A stretch of 62,971 bases of DNA from Rhodoferax sp. GTDB lineage: Bacteria > Pseudomonadota > Gammaproteobacteria > Burkholderiales > Burkholderiaceae_C. A program made the translations under genes and the position numbers. Below the pieces are notes generated by a model. The model saw only the letters and a program-made list of their open reading frames with translations, was not told the DNA's origin and made no database searches. Below are positions 26,161-36,450 of the stretch, piece after piece; position 1 is the stretch's first letter; each line of letters begins with the position of its first letter. The stretch lies in NCBI GenBank assembly GCA_020048895.1, contig JAIFLV010000012.1:1-62971 (forward strand), in the 5' to 3' direction.

Positions 26161-28515
26161 ATGCAGACTGAATCAAAAAGAGTTCGAACACCCACGTGGC
26201 TCAAGCCCGGAGTAGCCTTGATGCAGCGGCTGAACATGTCGTTCAAGCTGGCAACTCTGGCGGTGCTGGCGCTTGTTCCGCTATTGGTCGTGAGTTTTGT
26301 TCAGGTTTCTTCGTCTCTGAGCGATTTCTCTACAGCTCGGTCTGCGATGGTTGGCGCACAGGGCAACGGCATGCTCACCGAGCTGGTGACCGAAGTGCAG
26401 CACCAGCGCGTGTTGCTATTGCTGGCATCCAATCCCGAGTTTGCAGCGCAAGTGTCGCAGACGCGGGCGGCGTTGGAGAAACAAGTGGCCTCCTCGGACC
26501 GCTGGATCAAGGATCACCCGGAGTTGAACCTGGCCAAACCCTGGTCAACGGTCAAGCCGCAAATTGAAGCGCTGGCGCTGATCAGGGATGCCTCGGACCC
26601 GGAAGGTTTCGCCAAACACAGCCGTGTTGTAGATGAACTGCGCAAGATGGCCCTCTTTGTAGGGGAAACGTCCGGGCTTGTGCTCGACCCGATCGGCGAG
26701 ACCTATTTCTTGCAGAACGTGATGACTTCGCACGCGATTCCATGGCTTGAGTCTGCCAGCCGGTTGCGGGCAGTGGCCGCTGCATGGTGGGGACAGGCGC
26801 AGAATCGTGACAGACTGGTCGCGTCGATCCCGATGCTGGTGGAGAATCTCAATGCCAGAACACAGGAGGTTAGCGAGCAATTTGAAGCCTTGTCGCGCTC
26901 TGGCGAGTCGGTGTTACCGCGTCAGGCAGATGCGGCGATAAGCGCTACACGAGCGCTTGCCGACCAGGCCGGCCAGCAGTTTTTCAAGAACCCCAATCCA
27001 GAAAGCGCCAAGAGCCTCATGGATCTGGGTGAGAAAGTGCTGGAGTCGGGCCGTGCTTTTAGCCACGATGCAGCCAACACACTGATGGCGAAACTAAAGG
27101 CACGTGAGATGGCGTCATTGCGCTCTGCGCTGTTGCTGGGAGGCCTGGCAAGTGCCGGATTCCTGTTGGCCGTATATTTCTTGCTGAGCTTTTCAATGGC
27201 CACGATCAGCACGCTCTCGGTGCTGCATGCGGGCTTGCAGGAGGGCACCAAGGGCAATCTGGCAATCAAGGTTGATCCCACTGGTACTGACGAGTTGGCG
27301 CTGATCGGTCTGGAGTTCGAGAAGATGTTGTCGGTGCTGTCGTCCCTGGTGGCGGATGTGCGCAGTGCTTCGAGCATGGTGACCCATGTCGGTGGCCAAC
27401 TTGTGGAGGACGGGCATTCGCTGTCCCAACGTACGCAATCGCAGGCAGCCAGCCTGGAAGAGGCGACTTCCAATGTGGGGGAGGTCAGCGACACAGTGGC
27501 ACGTAACTCGGAAGCGGCGCAGGAGGTCAGCATGATGACCAAGAGTTTGCACCAGGAGGCAGAGAATGCCACGGACCTGATGGCGCGTACCGTGGACGGC
27601 ATGGGCGAATTGCAAACCACCTCCAACCGGATGACGGAGATTATTGGCACCATTGATGGCATCGCTTTTCAGACCAACCTGTTGGCACTCAATGCTGCCG
27701 TAGAGGCAGCCCGTGCAGGCGAGCAGGGCAAGGGCTTTGCCGTGGTGGCAGCGGAAGTGCGCAGTCTGGCACGCCGCAGCCAGACAGCAGCGGGCGAAGT
27801 GCGTTCCATGATCGCTGATTCCGCGGCCCGTGTGGGTACGACGGTGCAGGCCATTGAAGCGGTCAACCACTTGATGGGCAGCCTGGTCACAGGTATTCGC
27901 GAGATCGCACAGAACGTGGACACCATGGCCGAAGGCAGCGTCAAGCAGAGCATCGCGCTGGCCGAGGTGGTGCAGGCGGTGGGTGACCTGGACAAGGTAA
28001 CGATCGAGAATTCGGGCCTGGTAGATCGAACGTCACACCGCTCGAACCGGCTGATGCAGCGATCACGCCAGTTGGAACAGGCAGTGACACACATCAAGTT
28101 GCGCCAGGGTACAGCGGATGAGGCGATGGCCTTGGCCAAGCGGGCGCACGCGCTGGTGCAGTCGATGGGATTTGACAGCGCCTTCCCGGTGTTTCACGAT
28201 CCCCGTGGTGGCTACGTGGACCGCGACCTCTACGTGTTTGTCTTCGACCGTACTGGCGTGTACCGTGTGATGGGTGCTGACCAGCAGCGCGTCGGAACAA
28301 GTTTGTCGCAAGCACCTGGTGTAGATGCGCAGCAATTGCTGGAAGATGCCTGGGAGCGATGCAATCAGGGCGGCGGTTGGGTGGAGTACAACATTGTCAA
28401 TCCTGTGACCGGTGATGTGCGTGGCAAGGCTTCCTATGTTTTGCCGATTGACCAGAATCTGTTGATTGGTTGCGGTGCCTACCGGGGCACGCTGACAGAG
28501 CACGAAACGGTGTAG
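26161..28515 (+). CDS. Methyl-accepting chemotaxis protein with an added C-terminal Cache-like domain
   Basis: The 784-residue chemoreceptor has membrane helices at about residues 31-51 and 321-345 enclosing a periplasmic helical sensor. A HAMP-like region and the cytoplasmic signalling coiled coil follow. The hairpin tip ([20 protein letters not shown], then [12 protein letters not shown]) is at about 500-535. After residue 660 there is an extra domain: [31 protein letters not shown], then a GGGWVEYNI block and [20 protein letters not shown]. This looks like a single Cache sensor placed in the cytoplasm, which is unusual, since Cache domains are normally periplasmic. An internal ATG at 26221 preceded by GGAG is a possible alternative start. 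It lies 89 nt after the CheY-like gene. Confidence 0.92.
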   Translation: MQTESKRVRTPTWLKPGVALMQRLNMSFKLATLAVLALVPLLVVSFVQVSSSLSDFSTARSAMVGAQGNGMLTELVTEVQHQRVLLLLASNPEFAAQVSQTRAALEKQVASSDRWIKDHPELNLAKPWSTVKPQIEALALIRDASDPEGFAKHSRVVDELRKMALFVGETSGLVLDPIGETYFLQNVMTSHAIPWLESASRLRAVAAAWWGQAQNRDRLVASIPMLVENLNARTQEVSEQFEALSRSGESVLPRQADAAISATRALADQAGQQFFKNPNPESAKSLMDLGEKVLESGRAFSHDAANTLMAKLKAREMASLRSALLLGGLASAGFLLAVYFLLSFSMATISTLSVLHAGLQEGTKGNLAIKVDPTGTDELALIGLEFEKMLSVLSSLVADVRSASSMVTHVGGQLVEDGHSLSQRTQSQAASLEEATSNVGEVSDTVARNSEAAQEVSMMTKSLHQEAENATDLMARTVDGMGELQTTSNRMTEIIGTIDGIAFQTNLLALNAAVEAARAGEQGKGFAVVAAEVRSLARRSQTAAGEVRSMIADSAARVGTTVQAIEAVNHLMGSLVTGIREIAQNVDTMAEGSVKQSIALAEVVQAVGDLDKVTIENSGLVDRTSHRSNRLMQRSRQLEQAVTHIKLRQGTADEAMALAKRAHALVQSMGFDSAFPVFHDPRGGYVDRDLYVFVFDRTGVYRVMGADQQRVGTSLSQAPGVDAQQLLEDAWERCNQGGGWVEYNIVNPVTGDVRGKASYVLPIDQNLLIGCGAYRGTLTEHETV

Positions 28516-28537
28516 CGCTGGCGGGTATTGTTGCCGC

Positions 28538-29056
28538 TCAAAGCGGGTGTTCGGTGTAATAGCGCCCACCATGAAACAGCAGGGGTGAAGCACCACTACT
28601 GTGCGAGCATCGCTCCACTTCCCCGACAAATATCACGTGATCGCCTTCCTCGTACTGGCTGCGGTTGAAACACTCGAAGCTGGCAGCGGAACCTTCCAGC
28701 ACAGGCGCGCCGCCAGCACCTTGCGAATAGGCGACCCCTGCAAAGCGGTCGATATCCTTGGTCGCAAACTGGCGCGCCAACTCCTGTTGGTCGGCACTCA
28801 GAATATTGATGGCGTAATGTGAACCGGCGGAAAACGCTCCCATGGAACCTGCCAGTCGTGACAGACTCCACAGCACCAGGGGCGGGCGCAGCGAGACCGA
28901 GTTGAAGGAGTTCGCGGTGAGGCCGATCAGCTCGCCACTGGCGACACGCGCAGTCACGATGGTCACGCCGGTTGCGAACATGCCCAGAGCCTGGCGAAAC
29001 TCGGTGCTGGAGAAATTGGGAGAAAGCGCCCGTGCGGGGCTGTTAGGCAAAAGCAT
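28538..29056 (-). CDS. Flavin reductase family protein (FMN-binding split barrel)
   Basis: The 172-residue protein has the flavin reductase-like domain pattern: FRQALGMFATGVTIVTA, GLTANSFNSVSLRPPLVLWSL, YAINILSADQQELARQFA, FAGVAYSQGAGGAPVLEG and GDHVIFVGEVERC. Such enzymes reduce FMN or FAD with NAD(P)H and hand it to two-component monooxygenases. No partner oxygenase of that type is adjacent; the nearby Baeyer-Villiger-type enzyme carries its own flavin. Transcribed alone, divergent from the M14 peptidase gene and convergent with the chemoreceptor gene. Confidence 0.93.
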   Translation of the reverse strand: MLLPNSPARALSPNFSSTEFRQALGMFATGVTIVTARVASGELIGLTANSFNSVSLRPPLVLWSLSRLAGSMGAFSAGSHYAINILSADQQELARQFATKDIDRFAGVAYSQGAGGAPVLEGSAASFECFNRSQYEEGDHVIFVGEVERCSHSSGASPLLFHGGRYYTEHPL

Positions 29057-29130
29057 GTAGGGAATTTAACCGAATTCTTTCGCTTCCCTTCCCGCTGCTG
29101 CCACCGCCAAACGAACCCTACAATCCGCCG

Positions 29131-30018
29131 ATGCTTTTTCAGTTTATCAAGGTTGTGTGGTTTGCTATGTTTTGTATAGCTGCTTACGCAGCCCCGGCGC
29201 GCTATTGTGTCGATTATTCCCGAACGATTCCGAATGTGAAACCGGCCCTGTGTGAGCAGGCGCAGTTGGTCGACATGCAGGCGCGGTCGGTGTTGGGACG
29301 CCCGATTTGGGGGCGCGATATCGCGGCAGCGGATGCCCGCTTGCGTGTACTGGTGGTGGGCGGCATTCATGGGGATGAGATGTCGTCCGCCTCATTGGTA
29401 TTTCACTGGATAGGGATGGCCCTGACGCCGCTTTCGGATACGCCAGACCCCATCCACTGGCGCTTTATTCCAGCCTTGAACCCCGATGGGCTGTTCTCGC
29501 GACCGGCGAAACGCGTCAACGCGCACGGGGTGGATTTGAATCGCAATTTCCCGACACCCAACTGGGCGCGTGATGCGCGCATCTATTGGGAAAAGAGAAC
29601 CCGGCGTGATCCGCGCCGTTGGCCTGGAAGCAAACCTTTGTCAGAACCAGAGTCGCGCTTTCTGCTCGCACAAATGGACAGCTTCAAACCCAATCTCATC
29701 GTGAGCGTTCACGCCCCGTTTGGCCTGCTTGATTTTGATGGCCCGTCGGTTCCCCCGAGCAAGTTGGGTCGCCTATACCTCGACCAGGTCGGCATCTACC
29801 CAGGGTCGCTGGGCAATTATGGTGGCATCCACAAGCGTATTCCGGTAGTGACGATTGAATTGCCCAGCGCATCGCGCACCCCGACCGAGGCGGAAATTCG
29901 CCAGATCTGGATCGACTTGCTGCGCTGGACCTCCGAGCGGCTGGGTGTCGGCTTGTCTGCGCAAGCGAACGTGAGTGAATGCGTTGGGCCAGAGTGCCGG
30001 AAAGTAGAGCAACCGTGA
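29131..30018 (+). CDS. M14-family zinc carboxypeptidase, MpaA-like murein peptide amidase
   Basis: The 295-residue protein has a short signal-like hydrophobic N-terminus (IKVVWFAMFCIAAYAAPA). The catalytic domain shows zinc ligands His and Glu in VVGGIHGDEMSS, the block ALNPDGLFSRPAKRVNAHGVDLNRNFP typical of MpaA, the third ligand His in IVSVHAPFGLLD, and the catalytic Glu in VVTIELPSASRTP. Known MpaA cleaves the gamma-D-Glu-diaminopimelate bond of murein tripeptide during cell-wall recycling. A signal peptide would place this version in the periplasm, unlike cytoplasmic E. coli MpaA. The part of the signal peptide from FAMFC to AAYA is encoded by a copy of the dispersed repeat. Its stop overlaps the next gene's GTG. 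Confidence 0.88.
   Translation: MLFQFIKVVWFAMFCIAAYAAPARYCVDYSRTIPNVKPALCEQAQLVDMQARSVLGRPIWGRDIAAADARLRVLVVGGIHGDEMSSASLVFHWIGMALTPLSDTPDPIHWRFIPALNPDGLFSRPAKRVNAHGVDLNRNFPTPNWARDARIYWEKRTRRDPRRWPGSKPLSEPESRFLLAQMDSFKPNLIVSVHAPFGLLDFDGPSVPPSKLGRLYLDQVGIYPGSLGNYGGIHKRIPVVTIELPSASRTPTEAEIRQIWIDLLRWTSERLGVGLSAQANVSECVGPECRKVEQP
29161..29201 (+). repeat. Dispersed GCTAY-N7-RTAGC element coding for part of the M14 peptidase signal peptide
   Basis: GCTAT (29164-29168), a 7-nt spacer and ATAGC (29176-29180) are followed by TGCTTACGCAG. It has the same layout and tail as the intergenic copies, and here it codes for hydrophobic signal-peptide residues. Confidence 0.5.
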
Positions 30019-31490
30019 CTGTGATCGATGTTGCCATTGTGGGAGCAGGCTTTGGCGGCTTGTGCGCTGCGATCCGTTTGCGCCAAAACGGCGTGGATTC
30101 CATCCGTGTCCTGGAACGCAGCGGGGAAGTCGGAGGAACTTGGCGCGACAATGTGTACCCGGGTTGTGCCTGCGATGTACCTTCCCATTTGTACTCGTTT
30201 TCGTTCGAACCCAACCCGCACTGGAGCAGGCCCTACCCGCAGCAGCAGGAAATCCAGGACTACATCCTGGCCGTGACAGAAAAGTACCAGTTGCGTCAGT
30301 ACATCGCGTTCAACACCATGGTGCAGTCCCTGCGCTGGTTGCCTGAGGCGTTGTGCTGGGAGGTCAGCGTTGAGGGGCAAGTGCCGTTGCGGGCTCGCTA
30401 CGTGGTGCTGGCGACCGGGCCACTGAACAAGCCTGTGATCCCTGATCTGCCCGGGGTGGGTGATTTCGCCGGGCCCACGTTTCACTCCGGTCTGTGGCGC
30501 CACGACGTTGCGCTTGCGGGCAAACGTGTCGCTGTGGTTGGAACCGGTGCCAGTGCGATCCAGTTTGTGCCCGAGATCGCCGGGCAGGCGGCCCATGTCG
30601 CAGTTTTTCAACGCACCGCGGCCTGGGTCATGCCCCGTTGGGATCAGCCCTATGGCGCAGTCCGACGGTGGATTTACCGTCATTTGCCGGGTCTGCAGCG
30701 CCTGAGTCGTTGGCGTGTTTACTGGTTCAATGAGTGGATAGGAATGGGCTTCATGGGCTCCAAACGCATGCAAGGTTTGTTGCGCAAGCTCAGCGGACAC
30801 CATTTGCGCAGCCAAGTGTCAGACCCAGCTCTGCAGGCAGTGCTGACGCCGGATTTCAATCCCGGCTGCAAGCGACTGCTGATCTCCAACGCCTGGTTTC
30901 CCACCCTGCAGCGGTCCAACGTGCAGCTGGTGACCGATGGCATCACACGCATAGTCCCGCAAGGACTGGTTTCAGCGGATGGCACGCTGTACCCTTGCGA
31001 TGTGATCATTTGGGGCACCGGATTCAAGGCCACCGAATTTGTCGCACCATTGCGGGTCTATGGCGAACCCACGGCTGACGCAGCGCTTGACGCACCGGTG
31101 CCGGAGTTGGCTTCGCTATGGCGCAGCACTCCGGCGGCCACCCGATTGGGAATTACGGTCGCAGGTTTCCCTAACCTCTTCATGCTGGTGGGGCCCAATA
31201 CCGGTCTGGGACACAACTCCATCATTTTCATGATCGAGTGCCAGGTCCATTACATCCTGAAGGCGCTGGTGTCGGCAAAAAATCGGGAGCAACCGGTACT
31301 GCGTTTGCGCCCCGATGTGCAACGTGACGACTACGCCCTGGTGCAGCAGAAGATGCGAGGCACGGTCTGGGCTTCGGGTTGCAAGAGCTGGTACCAGCAC
31401 GCCGACGGCCACATTGATACCTTGTGGCCAGGGTACACGTGGGAATATTGGCTGCAGACCCGGCGCTTTCAGGTGGCCGACTACCTGTAA
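30015..31490 (+). CDS. Flavin-containing monooxygenase, Baeyer-Villiger type
   Basis: The 491-residue enzyme has an N-terminal FAD motif VAIVGAGFGGLCAA, the class block GGTWRDNVYPGCACDVPSHLYSF, and a second dinucleotide motif VAVVGTGASAIQFVPEIA for NADPH. The type I Baeyer-Villiger fingerprint F-x-G-x-x-x-H-x-x-x-W is present as FAGPTFHSGLW. The C-terminal block includes GTGFKATEFV and NLFMLVGPNTGLGHNS. It likely inserts oxygen into ketones or oxidises related compounds; the substrate is unknown. The start GTG 30015 overlaps the peptidase stop (GTGA). It ends 3 nt before the convergent chemoreceptor gene's stop. Confidence 0.92.
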   Translation: MTVIDVAIVGAGFGGLCAAIRLRQNGVDSIRVLERSGEVGGTWRDNVYPGCACDVPSHLYSFSFEPNPHWSRPYPQQQEIQDYILAVTEKYQLRQYIAFNTMVQSLRWLPEALCWEVSVEGQVPLRARYVVLATGPLNKPVIPDLPGVGDFAGPTFHSGLWRHDVALAGKRVAVVGTGASAIQFVPEIAGQAAHVAVFQRTAAWVMPRWDQPYGAVRRWIYRHLPGLQRLSRWRVYWFNEWIGMGFMGSKRMQGLLRKLSGHHLRSQVSDPALQAVLTPDFNPGCKRLLISNAWFPTLQRSNVQLVTDGITRIVPQGLVSADGTLYPCDVIIWGTGFKATEFVAPLRVYGEPTADAALDAPVPELASLWRSTPAATRLGITVAGFPNLFMLVGPNTGLGHNSIIFMIECQVHYILKALVSAKNREQPVLRLRPDVQRDDYALVQQKMRGTVWASGCKSWYQHADGHIDTLWPGYTWEYWLQTRRFQVADYL

Positions 31491-31493
31491 TCC

Positions 31494-34472
31494 TCAATAT
31501 GGCCTGAAATTGCCGCCGTCTCGCCTGATCGGTGCTGCGGCCAGTCGGGGCGTGGTGGTGCGGCGCTCGGGCGAAGAAGGTCGCGCCAGGGCGGGGCGCT
31601 GTATCTGTGGTTCAGTCCCAGTTTTGAAAAAGGCAACGCTTTCCTGAAGTTGCTGCGCCTGATTGGATAGCTCTTCGCTGGTGGCAGCCAACTCTTCCGA
31701 CGCCGATGCGTTTTGTTGCGTGGCCTTACTGAGTTGCCCCATCGCGCCGCCAATTTGGACCACTGATTCACTTTGCTCTGCGCTAGCCGCAGCGATCTCC
31801 TGTACCAATTCGGAGGTCTTCTGGATGCTGGGGACGATTTCGTCGAGCAGTTTGCCGGCCCGCTCGGCGGTGGAAACGGAGCTGCCAGCCAGGTCACCAA
31901 TTTCCCTGGCCGCCTGCTGGCTACGTTCGGCCAGTTTGCGTACCTCGGCCGCAACCACGGCAAACCCCTTGCCGTGCTCGCCTGCACGCGCGGCTTCAAT
32001 CGCTGCATTCAAAGCCAGCAGGTTGGTCTGGTAGGCAATGTCATCGACGATGCTGATCTTGGTCGCAATTTGCTTCATGGCAGCAACAGTCTGCCCCACT
32101 GCTCCACCACCATCCGCCGCCTCTTTACTGGTCTTGGTGGCCATACCGTCAGTGACTTTGGCGTTGTCGGAATTCTGACTGATGCTGGCGGACATTACAT
32201 CGATCTGCGATGACGTTTCCTCGACACTGGCAGCCTGCTCGCTCGCTGCCTGACTCAAGGACTGTGCGGTCGCACTGACCTGGTTCGCAGCACCTGTAAG
32301 CGCATCCGCTGCTGTGCGCACATCGGACATAACCCGCGTCAAATTTTCAGCGGTGGTGTTGGCGCTCTCCTTTACCTTCCCAAACAGACCAGCGTAGTCG
32401 CGGGTGATGCGTCGGGTCAAATCCCCGTCAGCAAAGGCTTCCAGTAAATCTGCGACCTCGGTGAGCCCCTGTTCGCTGGTCTGCATGAGCTGGTTCATGC
32501 CGGTCGACAACAAGGCAAAGAAGTCAACCTTACCGTCCATCGACAAGCGTCGGCTGAAGTCACCCCCAGCCGCTGCGGCCACTACGGATGAGACTTCGCG
32601 CTCTATACCCACTTCGACGGTTCGGTCGAACCACTCCACGACCGTGCCGATGCGTTGGCCCTGCGCATCGATGATCGGGTTGGCATTCAGGCCAAAGTAC
32701 AAGCTTCCAACCTGAATTTGCGTGCTGTGGGTGTTTGTCAGCGCTTCCAGCATGCGGCGCTGGTGCGATGGGTTTTTGTGGAATACATCGATATTTTGTC
32801 CAATCAGTCCGCGCGCGCTGAAGTTGGGTAGCGCCTTGCGCAACTCCGATTCGTTACGCTGCATCATGGCCAGCACCGTGTCGTTCATGAAGATGATGTT
32901 CAGATTGACATCGGCAATCATGACATTGGTGCTGGCTTTGTTGAGGGCGTTTACGACGCGGGTGTTGGTGATGGCCGCCTGTGCAGCGGCTACCATGGAG
33001 GCGCGGGCCTCGCGCACAACACTGGTGATGCGCTGTTTTTGCCCCGGCATGTCTTGCACTTCGGATGTAAATTTGCCCTGGGCGTATTCGTCCAGCAAAT
33101 CCACCAGACGCATCATGACATCGGTGTGGGAGCGCACGAGTTCATTCACGCCACGCGCCATGGTCCCGTAGGCACCTGGGAGGCTTTGCTCGGGCAAGTA
33201 TTGGTCGATAAGGCCCGCTCCATGTGCGCGCGCCATCTCACCTTGGGCCAACTGAAACTGTGTCAGGACCCCCTGCATGGTCATGAGTGATCGCAGTACC
33301 TGCGCCGGTTCATCGGTTCCATCTGGCTCGGCCGGTGGATTGTCCAGATTGCCTTGTGCAATCTCTTCGAGGTGGGTCTTGACGGCGTTCAGACCTCGAC
33401 TGGTCACGAGGAAGAAGCTGTAGAAGAAGTAAGCCGCCAACGCGATACCTGCGAGCAGGATGACGGTCGTGACCATGCGCTCCGAGCGCATGTTTCCAAC
33501 CCGCTTGACAATCAGGGCGTCAAGTTCGGTGAACATGCGCTGTGCCAGCGCATACTGCCCTTGCATGGCTTTGTTGGCCAATGCCAGGTAGGCAACCTGG
33601 TTTTCCGTGCTGTAGTCTTTTCCGGCAATGATGCTTTTGCGAGCCAGGTCATACAGTGCGGCTGTGGTCTCAACCGCAGCATTGGTATCGAGTTTGCCGC
33701 CCAACTCCGCATTGGCGGCGATGGCCTTTGCAAGACCATCACGCATATTGCCCAGCTGAAATTCCACGATGGGCATGAGCCCAATGAGCATTTGCTGTTG
33801 CTCTGATGTGGGACCACCTGCTTTCATGACAGCAAGACCCAAACCACGCAGCTTGCCCGTGCCCTCCACAATATCGGGCATACGAAACAGCACTGCATCC
33901 ATCACATAGTATGAGTCAATGTCGGGGTCCAGTGACAGGTTGGACGCATCGGTGACTTGCATCATCAGTGCAATCAGTGCCTGGATATGGTTGCTATGGG
34001 CCGCAAAAACTGCTTCCAGTCCCTGTGCGCGATCAGTGTCTGCGTAGGCCTGTTGTGCTGCTGCAAACGCTTTGGCGGTGGACAGTTCAGCACCCAGTCG
34101 TTTTTCCAGGTCTGCTAGTTTGGTGCGTTCGACTTCGAGCTTGGTTTTGGTCTCACCCATGGTTGGTGGTGTCGACCCCGAGGCGGCCTGTGCGGCGGCA
34201 TCGCGTCGCAATTGCTGCGCCAGGTCGATCACTGGAAAGATTCCGCGGGTGTATTCAATGCCCGTCAATTCCTTTGCAGAGAAAGCAATGCTGTCGTTCT
34301 TGCTCTTATAGAAGGACCAGGTTAGCCAACCCAGCGGCAACAGGAACATCAGACAAATCAACAGCGCCTTGGACGCAAACTGCAGGTTGCCCATAACGCG
34401 TACGCCGGGAGCCCAGAGGCCTGCGAATGCTTGGGATTCAGGGCGGCTTGCCCCCGTGCTGTATTTGTTCAT
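31494..34472 (-). CDS. Methyl-accepting chemotaxis protein with PAS domain
   Basis: The 992-residue chemoreceptor has membrane helices at about residues 33-50 and 335-358 around a large periplasmic helical domain. A HAMP-like linker follows, then a second HAMP-like helical region. A PAS domain lies at about 515-625 ([18 protein letters not shown], then [20 protein letters not shown]), then another HAMP-like segment ([14 protein letters not shown]), then the signalling domain with its tip around [21 protein letters not shown] near 810-850. The C-terminus ([12 protein letters not shown]) has no obvious CheR/CheB docking pentapeptide. The PAS may sense redox state or a cytoplasmic ligand. Transcribed alone from a 110-nt gap shared with the end of the amino-acid transporter operon. 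Confidence 0.94.
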   Translation of the reverse strand: MNKYSTGASRPESQAFAGLWAPGVRVMGNLQFASKALLICLMFLLPLGWLTWSFYKSKNDSIAFSAKELTGIEYTRGIFPVIDLAQQLRRDAAAQAASGSTPPTMGETKTKLEVERTKLADLEKRLGAELSTAKAFAAAQQAYADTDRAQGLEAVFAAHSNHIQALIALMMQVTDASNLSLDPDIDSYYVMDAVLFRMPDIVEGTGKLRGLGLAVMKAGGPTSEQQQMLIGLMPIVEFQLGNMRDGLAKAIAANAELGGKLDTNAAVETTAALYDLARKSIIAGKDYSTENQVAYLALANKAMQGQYALAQRMFTELDALIVKRVGNMRSERMVTTVILLAGIALAAYFFYSFFLVTSRGLNAVKTHLEEIAQGNLDNPPAEPDGTDEPAQVLRSLMTMQGVLTQFQLAQGEMARAHGAGLIDQYLPEQSLPGAYGTMARGVNELVRSHTDVMMRLVDLLDEYAQGKFTSEVQDMPGQKQRITSVVREARASMVAAAQAAITNTRVVNALNKASTNVMIADVNLNIIFMNDTVLAMMQRNESELRKALPNFSARGLIGQNIDVFHKNPSHQRRMLEALTNTHSTQIQVGSLYFGLNANPIIDAQGQRIGTVVEWFDRTVEVGIEREVSSVVAAAAGGDFSRRLSMDGKVDFFALLSTGMNQLMQTSEQGLTEVADLLEAFADGDLTRRITRDYAGLFGKVKESANTTAENLTRVMSDVRTAADALTGAANQVSATAQSLSQAASEQAASVEETSSQIDVMSASISQNSDNAKVTDGMATKTSKEAADGGGAVGQTVAAMKQIATKISIVDDIAYQTNLLALNAAIEAARAGEHGKGFAVVAAEVRKLAERSQQAAREIGDLAGSSVSTAERAGKLLDEIVPSIQKTSELVQEIAAASAEQSESVVQIGGAMGQLSKATQQNASASEELAATSEELSNQAQQLQESVAFFKTGTEPQIQRPALARPSSPERRTTTPRLAAAPIRRDGGNFRPY

Positions 34473-34582
34473 TGTTGAAACTCCGGACCTGCTGAAGCCG
34501 CAGAACCACAGTGTCGTGAGTCTACGATTTTTCGGTCACTGTAGCGCAAATTTCGCAGTGCAGAGGACCGCGCCGTGAAATA

Positions 34583-35338
34583 TCAATGCCCCAGAATCTT
34601 GGACAGAAAATCCCTGCTGCGTTCACTTTGCGGGTTGTTGAAAAACTCGTGCGGCGTGTTCTGCTCCACGATCTGCCCTTGGTCCATGAAGATCACACGG
34701 TCTGCGACCGCCTTGGCAAAACCCATTTCATGCGTGACGCAAATCATGGTGATGCCCTGGCTGGCCATTTCGATCATCACGTCCAGCACTTCCTTGATCA
34801 TCTCGGGGTCGAGGGCCGAAGTTGGTTCGTCAAACAGCATGATTTTCGGGCGCAGGCATAGCGCACGGGCAATCGCCACACGCTGCTGTTGACCACCGGA
34901 GAGTTGCAGCGGGTATTTAGAGGCCTGCTCGGCAATGCGCACGCGTTTAAGCTGCTCCATTGCCTTTTCTTCAGCTTCCTTCTTCGGGATTTTCCCCACC
35001 CACATGGGCGACAGCGTCAGGTTTTCCAGCACTGTGAGGTGAGGGAACAGGTTGAACTGCTGGAACACCATCCCCACTTCCTTGCGCACCTGGTCGATGG
35101 CCTTCACGTCGTCGGTAAGCTCCACGCCATCCACAATGAGCCGGCCTTCCTGATGCTCTTCCAGGCGGTTGATGCAACGAATCAGGGTCGATTTGCCAGA
35201 ACCTGAAGGGCCACAGATAACGATGCGTTCGCCTTTGGCGACCGTCAGGTCAATGTCGCGCAACACATGGAAATTGTTCCCGTACCACTTGTTGACCTTG
35301 TCAAAAATGATGAAGGGGGTAGTTTTGGAATCAGTCAT
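34583..35338 (-). CDS. aapP: Amino acid ABC transporter ATP-binding protein (AapP-like)
   Basis: The 251-residue ATPase has Walker [17 protein letters not shown], the Q-loop [17 protein letters not shown], signature [15 protein letters not shown], Walker [15 protein letters not shown] and the switch His in CVTHEMGFA, all in the polar amino-acid importer pattern (GlnQ/AapP). ATG 35338 is chosen over the longer upstream frame because that extension lacks homology and would overlap the permease gene. The start is 7 nt after the permease stop. It energises uptake through AapQ/AapM at the inner membrane. Confidence 0.95.
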   Translation of the reverse strand: MTDSKTTPFIIFDKVNKWYGNNFHVLRDIDLTVAKGERIVICGPSGSGKSTLIRCINRLEEHQEGRLIVDGVELTDDVKAIDQVRKEVGMVFQQFNLFPHLTVLENLTLSPMWVGKIPKKEAEEKAMEQLKRVRIAEQASKYPLQLSGGQQQRVAIARALCLRPKIMLFDEPTSALDPEMIKEVLDVMIEMASQGITMICVTHEMGFAKAVADRVIFMDQGQIVEQNTPHEFFNNPQSERSRDFLSKILGH

Positions 35339-35345
35339 GGCGGTC

Positions 35346-36449
35346 TCAGCGTAACTTACTCTTGTTAACCTGCTTTTCAATCCACTTGCTGTAACGCGAC
35401 ATGGAGAAGCAGAAGATGAAATAAATGATGGCAATGAACAGGTAGCCTTCAATCTTGAAAGGGCGCCAGTTGGCGTCGGAGTTCAGCGCCAGGCTCATGG
35501 AGCCGGTCAGTTCGTACAGGCTCACGATGGTCACCAGCGATGTGTCCATGAAGGTCGCGATAAAGTTGTTCATCACACCGGGTACGACCATCGCCAAAGC
35601 TTGTGGCAGCACGATCTTGCGTTGCGTTTGCCAGTAGCTCAAGCCCAGGGTTGCGGCTGCCTCAATCTGGCCTTTGGGAATCGCTTGCAAGCCACCCCGG
35701 ATCACCTCGGCCATATAGGCTGCCGCAAACAACGTAATGCCCGCCATGACGCGAATCAGCACATCGATGTTGAAGCCAGGAGGCATCAGCAGCGGGAACA
35801 TGAACGAGGCCATGAACAGCACCGAGATCAGCGGCACCCCCCGGATCAGTTCTACATAAATCGTGCAGACACTGCGGATGGCGGGCAGGTTGGACCTGCG
35901 CCCCAAGGCGATGACCAGCGCAATCGGGAAAGCTGCGGTCATGCAGAGGGTGGACAGCAGAATCGTCAAGGGCAGGCCACCCCAGCGATCCGTTTCCACC
36001 CAGGTGAGGCCGAACACGCCACCAAACATGATGGTGAAGAAAAGCGCAAACACGACCACCCACACGCCCGCCAGCCAGGCTTTCCAGAAGGCACGGGTGC
36101 AACTCATGACGATCAACCCGAGTAACAACAGCGTGGCCACCAGCGGGCGCCATTGTTCTTCGAAAGGGTAGCGTCCGAAAATGATCAGACGAAACTTTTC
36201 CGCGATAACACCCCAGCAGGCGCCCGCGCCATCCGCGTGACAGGCTTCGTAGTCGCGTACCCAGACCGCGTCAACCAACAGCCACTGCAGAAAAGGTGGC
36301 AGCACATACAACAGAAACGCCACGATGGTGAGCGTGCCCAGCGAAGTGCTCCAGTCGCCAAACAGATTGGCGCGGACCCACGCGATCGGTCCCTCCGTGT
36401 TCACCGGAGCGGAGCGGGCGGGAATGGGTTGAAAGGTTTGGCCGGTCAT
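35346..36449 (-). CDS. aapM: Amino acid ABC transporter permease (AapM-like)
   Basis: The 367-residue inner-membrane permease has several helices and the HisMQ-type permease loop ([37 protein letters not shown]) that contacts the ATPase. A further family block is [21 protein letters not shown]. An N-terminal extension of about 170 residues with extra helices is typical of AapM compared with short HisM proteins. The start lies 1 nt after the AapQ stop, so the two are translated together. It forms the heteromeric channel with AapQ for broad-range L-amino-acid uptake. Confidence 0.94.
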   Translation of the reverse strand: MTGQTFQPIPARSAPVNTEGPIAWVRANLFGDWSTSLGTLTIVAFLLYVLPPFLQWLLVDAVWVRDYEACHADGAGACWGVIAEKFRLIIFGRYPFEEQWRPLVATLLLLGLIVMSCTRAFWKAWLAGVWVVVFALFFTIMFGGVFGLTWVETDRWGGLPLTILLSTLCMTAAFPIALVIALGRRSNLPAIRSVCTIYVELIRGVPLISVLFMASFMFPLLMPPGFNIDVLIRVMAGITLFAAAYMAEVIRGGLQAIPKGQIEAAATLGLSYWQTQRKIVLPQALAMVVPGVMNNFIATFMDTSLVTIVSLYELTGSMSLALNSDANWRPFKIEGYLFIAIIYFIFCFSMSRYSKWIEKQVNKSKLR

Positions 36450-36450
36450 G

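Noticed and set aside
34473..34582. Flagellar sigma-28 promoter before the PAS chemoreceptor
   Set aside because: A weak GACCGAAAA match exists, but no correctly spaced TAAA box could be found.
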